6,078 nucleotides of DNA, taken from contig WFPN01000325.1 of the NCBI GenBank assembly GCA_015487535.1, forward strand, positions 1 through 6,078, read 5' to 3'. Source of the stretch: Aquificaceae bacterium. GTDB lineage: Bacteria > Aquificota > Aquificia > Aquificales > Aquificaceae. Positions 5,301-6,078 of the stretch are shown in pieces (position 1 is the stretch's first letter; each line of letters starts with the position of its first letter). Under the pieces are notes generated by a model. That model worked only from the letters and a program-made list of their open reading frames with translations. It made no database searches and was not told the origin of the DNA. The translations under genes were made by a program, and so were the position numbers.

Positions 5301-5672
5301 ACCCTGTCCCCCGAAATCCTGAAGCCTGCGCTTTATGAACTCCCAGCTCCAGGCCCTCTGCTGGGTAAGTGGAAGCTGTTTTCCTATGTGGTCTTCGAAG
5401 CCTTCGACCCAGACGTACTCGCCGTCTGTCAGGAGTTTAAAACTCTTCGTCCTGCCCGCCCAGGTCCAGTAGTTGTGGGGTGTTATACCCATGCCCTGCT
5501 TGAATATCTCCAGCTCCTGTGGTGTAAGGGGCCTTACCTTCTTCTCCTCCTTCTCTTCGGTTTGAGGATGCTCATTAACCTCACTGGTCTCTTCCTTTAC
5601 CTCTTCCCGAACCTCTTCGGCCTTCTGGGGTTCTTCCTTCCTCGAAAATATCTCCTTCAGCTTCTTCAGCAT
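5298..5672 (-). CDS. Conserved-looking hypothetical protein with charged linker and tryptophan-rich C-terminal domain
   Basis: I do not recognise this 124-residue protein. It starts with an amphipathic basic helix (LKKLKEIFSRK, 2-12), then a long Glu/Lys-rich stretch (about 13-46) likely to be disordered or coiled. A compact aromatic domain follows (about 47-124) with LTPQELEIFKQG (49-60), ITPHNYWTW (63-71), YVWVEGFEDHIG (86-97) and AWSWEFIKRRL (107-117), including Trp69, Trp71, Trp88, Trp108 and Trp110. There is no signal peptide, membrane helix or cysteine. It opens the minus-strand run to kdsD and diverges from hemE. No Shine-Dalgarno sequence precedes the ATG; a -10-like TATAGT ends ten bases before it. 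Ordinary composition and a clean fit to its neighbours support a real gene. Function unknown. Confidence 0.8.
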   Translation of the reverse strand: MLKKLKEIFSRKEEPQKAEEVREEVKEETSEVNEHPQTEEKEEKKVRPLTPQELEIFKQGMGITPHNYWTWAGRTKSFKLLTDGEYVWVEGFEDHIGKQLPLTQQRAWSWEFIKRRLQDFGGQG

Positions 5673-5682
5673 ACCAGTTCAA

Positions 5683-5688
5683 ACTATA
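5683..5688 (-). promoter_or_regulatory. -10-like hexamer before the 124-aa gene
   Basis: TATAGT (five of six to TATAAT) on the minus strand ends ten bases before the ATG at 5672. The start site would leave only about three to four leader bases, which fits the missing Shine-Dalgarno sequence. No clear -35 is visible. Confidence 0.4.
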
Positions 5689-5724
5689 AACCCGAAGCTC
5701 ACTCTGCAGAAAGGATATATCTCA

Positions 5725-5730
5725 TATAAT
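5725..5730 (+). promoter_or_regulatory. -10 hexamer before hemE
   Basis: A perfect TATAAT ends eight bases before the hemE ATG, so transcription would start at or within two bases of the ATG. No good -35 or TGn extension is seen. The bases between (CTTCTCTC) contain no Shine-Dalgarno sequence. Confidence 0.5.
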
Positions 5731-5738
5731 CTTCTCTC

Positions 5739-6078
5739 ATGAAGAACGACCTGCTTCTCAGAGCTATCAGAAAGGATCCGGTCGAGCGCTTCCCGGTATG
5801 GCTCATGCGCCAGGCGGGAAGGTACATGAGGGAGTACAGGGACTTGAGAGCCCGCGAGGAAGACTTTTTAAGCTTTTGCAAGAACGTGGACCTCGCTGTG
5901 GAGGTCTCCCTGCTGCCCCTGAGACTCCTAGGCGTGGATGCGATAATAATCTTCTCCGACATCTTGGTTCCCCTGGAGGCCCTCGGGGTTAGGGTGGAGT
6001 TCTTAGAGGGTGAGGGGCCGAGGCTCGAGTGGAGCGGAAGGACCTCCGATCTTAAAAGGTACGATCCCCAGGAGAACG
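5739..6078 (+). CDS. hemE: Uroporphyrinogen decarboxylase, N-terminal part (cut by window end)
   Basis: HemE removes four carboxyl groups from uroporphyrinogen III to give coproporphyrinogen III in haem synthesis, in the cytoplasm. The window holds the first 113 codons of a protein usually about 340-360 residues long. The family signature FPVWLMRQAGRYM (18-30) is intact, with Arg24 and Arg28 matching human Arg37 and Arg41 that bind the substrate. FSDILVP (72-78) carries Asp74, the equivalent of the essential human Asp86. CKNVDLAVEVSLLPL (47-61) matches the CKTPELAAEV-type segment. The ATG at 5739 is placed as in other HemE proteins, about 18 residues before the signature. There is no Shine-Dalgarno sequence; a TATAAT ends eight bases upstream. 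It diverges from the 124-aa gene across a 66-base gap. Confidence 0.96.
   Translation, partial: MKNDLLLRAIRKDPVERFPVWLMRQAGRYMREYRDLRAREEDFLSFCKNVDLAVEVSLLPLRLLGVDAIIIFSDILVPLEALGVRVEFLEGEGPRLEWSGRTSDLKRYDPQEN

Noticed and set aside
5699..5962. 87-codon minus-strand open frame near the hemE start
   Set aside because: It is antisense to hemE, whose signature motif is intact, and spans the divergent promoter region.

Overview
The window reads as ordinary chromosome from a thermophilic member of the Aquificales (Aquificaceae, near Aquifex/Hydrogenivirga). The evidence is the Aquifex-style L34 N-terminus, the c-subunit of ATP synthase carrying a signal peptide, the UspA-like gene placed between atpB and atpE, rich use of AGG and ATA codons, and very tight gene packing. 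This assignment comes from remembered protein features, not from a search. Nearly all of the sequence is coding, and no tRNA, rRNA, CRISPR array, insertion sequence or phage gene is visible.

Layout. (1) Positions 1-1550, minus strand: a compact operon atpB - UspA-like gene - atpE - rpmH, with rpmH cut by the window edge. It is read from an extended -10 promoter at about 1578-1586. It makes the two ion-channel subunits (a and c) of the F1Fo ATP synthase plus ribosomal protein L34. No other atp genes are present, so the ATP synthase genes are split. (2) Positions 1662-2036, plus strand: a single DsrE-like gene with one cysteine, divergent from atpB. (3) Positions 2049-5672, minus strand: a second compact run, in transcription order a 124-aa unknown protein, a YjbQ/UPF0047 enzyme, rseP (site-2 protease), ppa (pyrophosphatase) and kdsD (arabinose-5-phosphate isomerase). 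From yjbQ to kdsD the genes overlap or lie within 20 bases. The run converges on the DsrE-like gene with a 12-base gap. (4) Positions 5739-6078, plus strand: the start of hemE, divergent from the 124-aa gene and cut by the window end.

The genes form a housekeeping mix rather than one pathway: energy coupling (AtpB, AtpE, and Ppa removing pyrophosphate), the envelope (KdsD for KDO and LPS, RseP for membrane proteolysis), haem synthesis (HemE) and translation (L34).

I found no convincing new multi-gene system. The best leads concern gene expression. Three genes (124-aa protein, yjbQ-like, hemE) lack a Shine-Dalgarno sequence and instead have a -10-like hexamer 8-10 bases before the ATG, the layout of leaderless transcripts, while most other genes here have strong Shine-Dalgarno sites. 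A hairpin between atpE and rpmH would hide the rpmH ribosome binding site. Two starts were corrected from Shine-Dalgarno position: the DsrE-like gene begins at 1662 and ppa at 3547.
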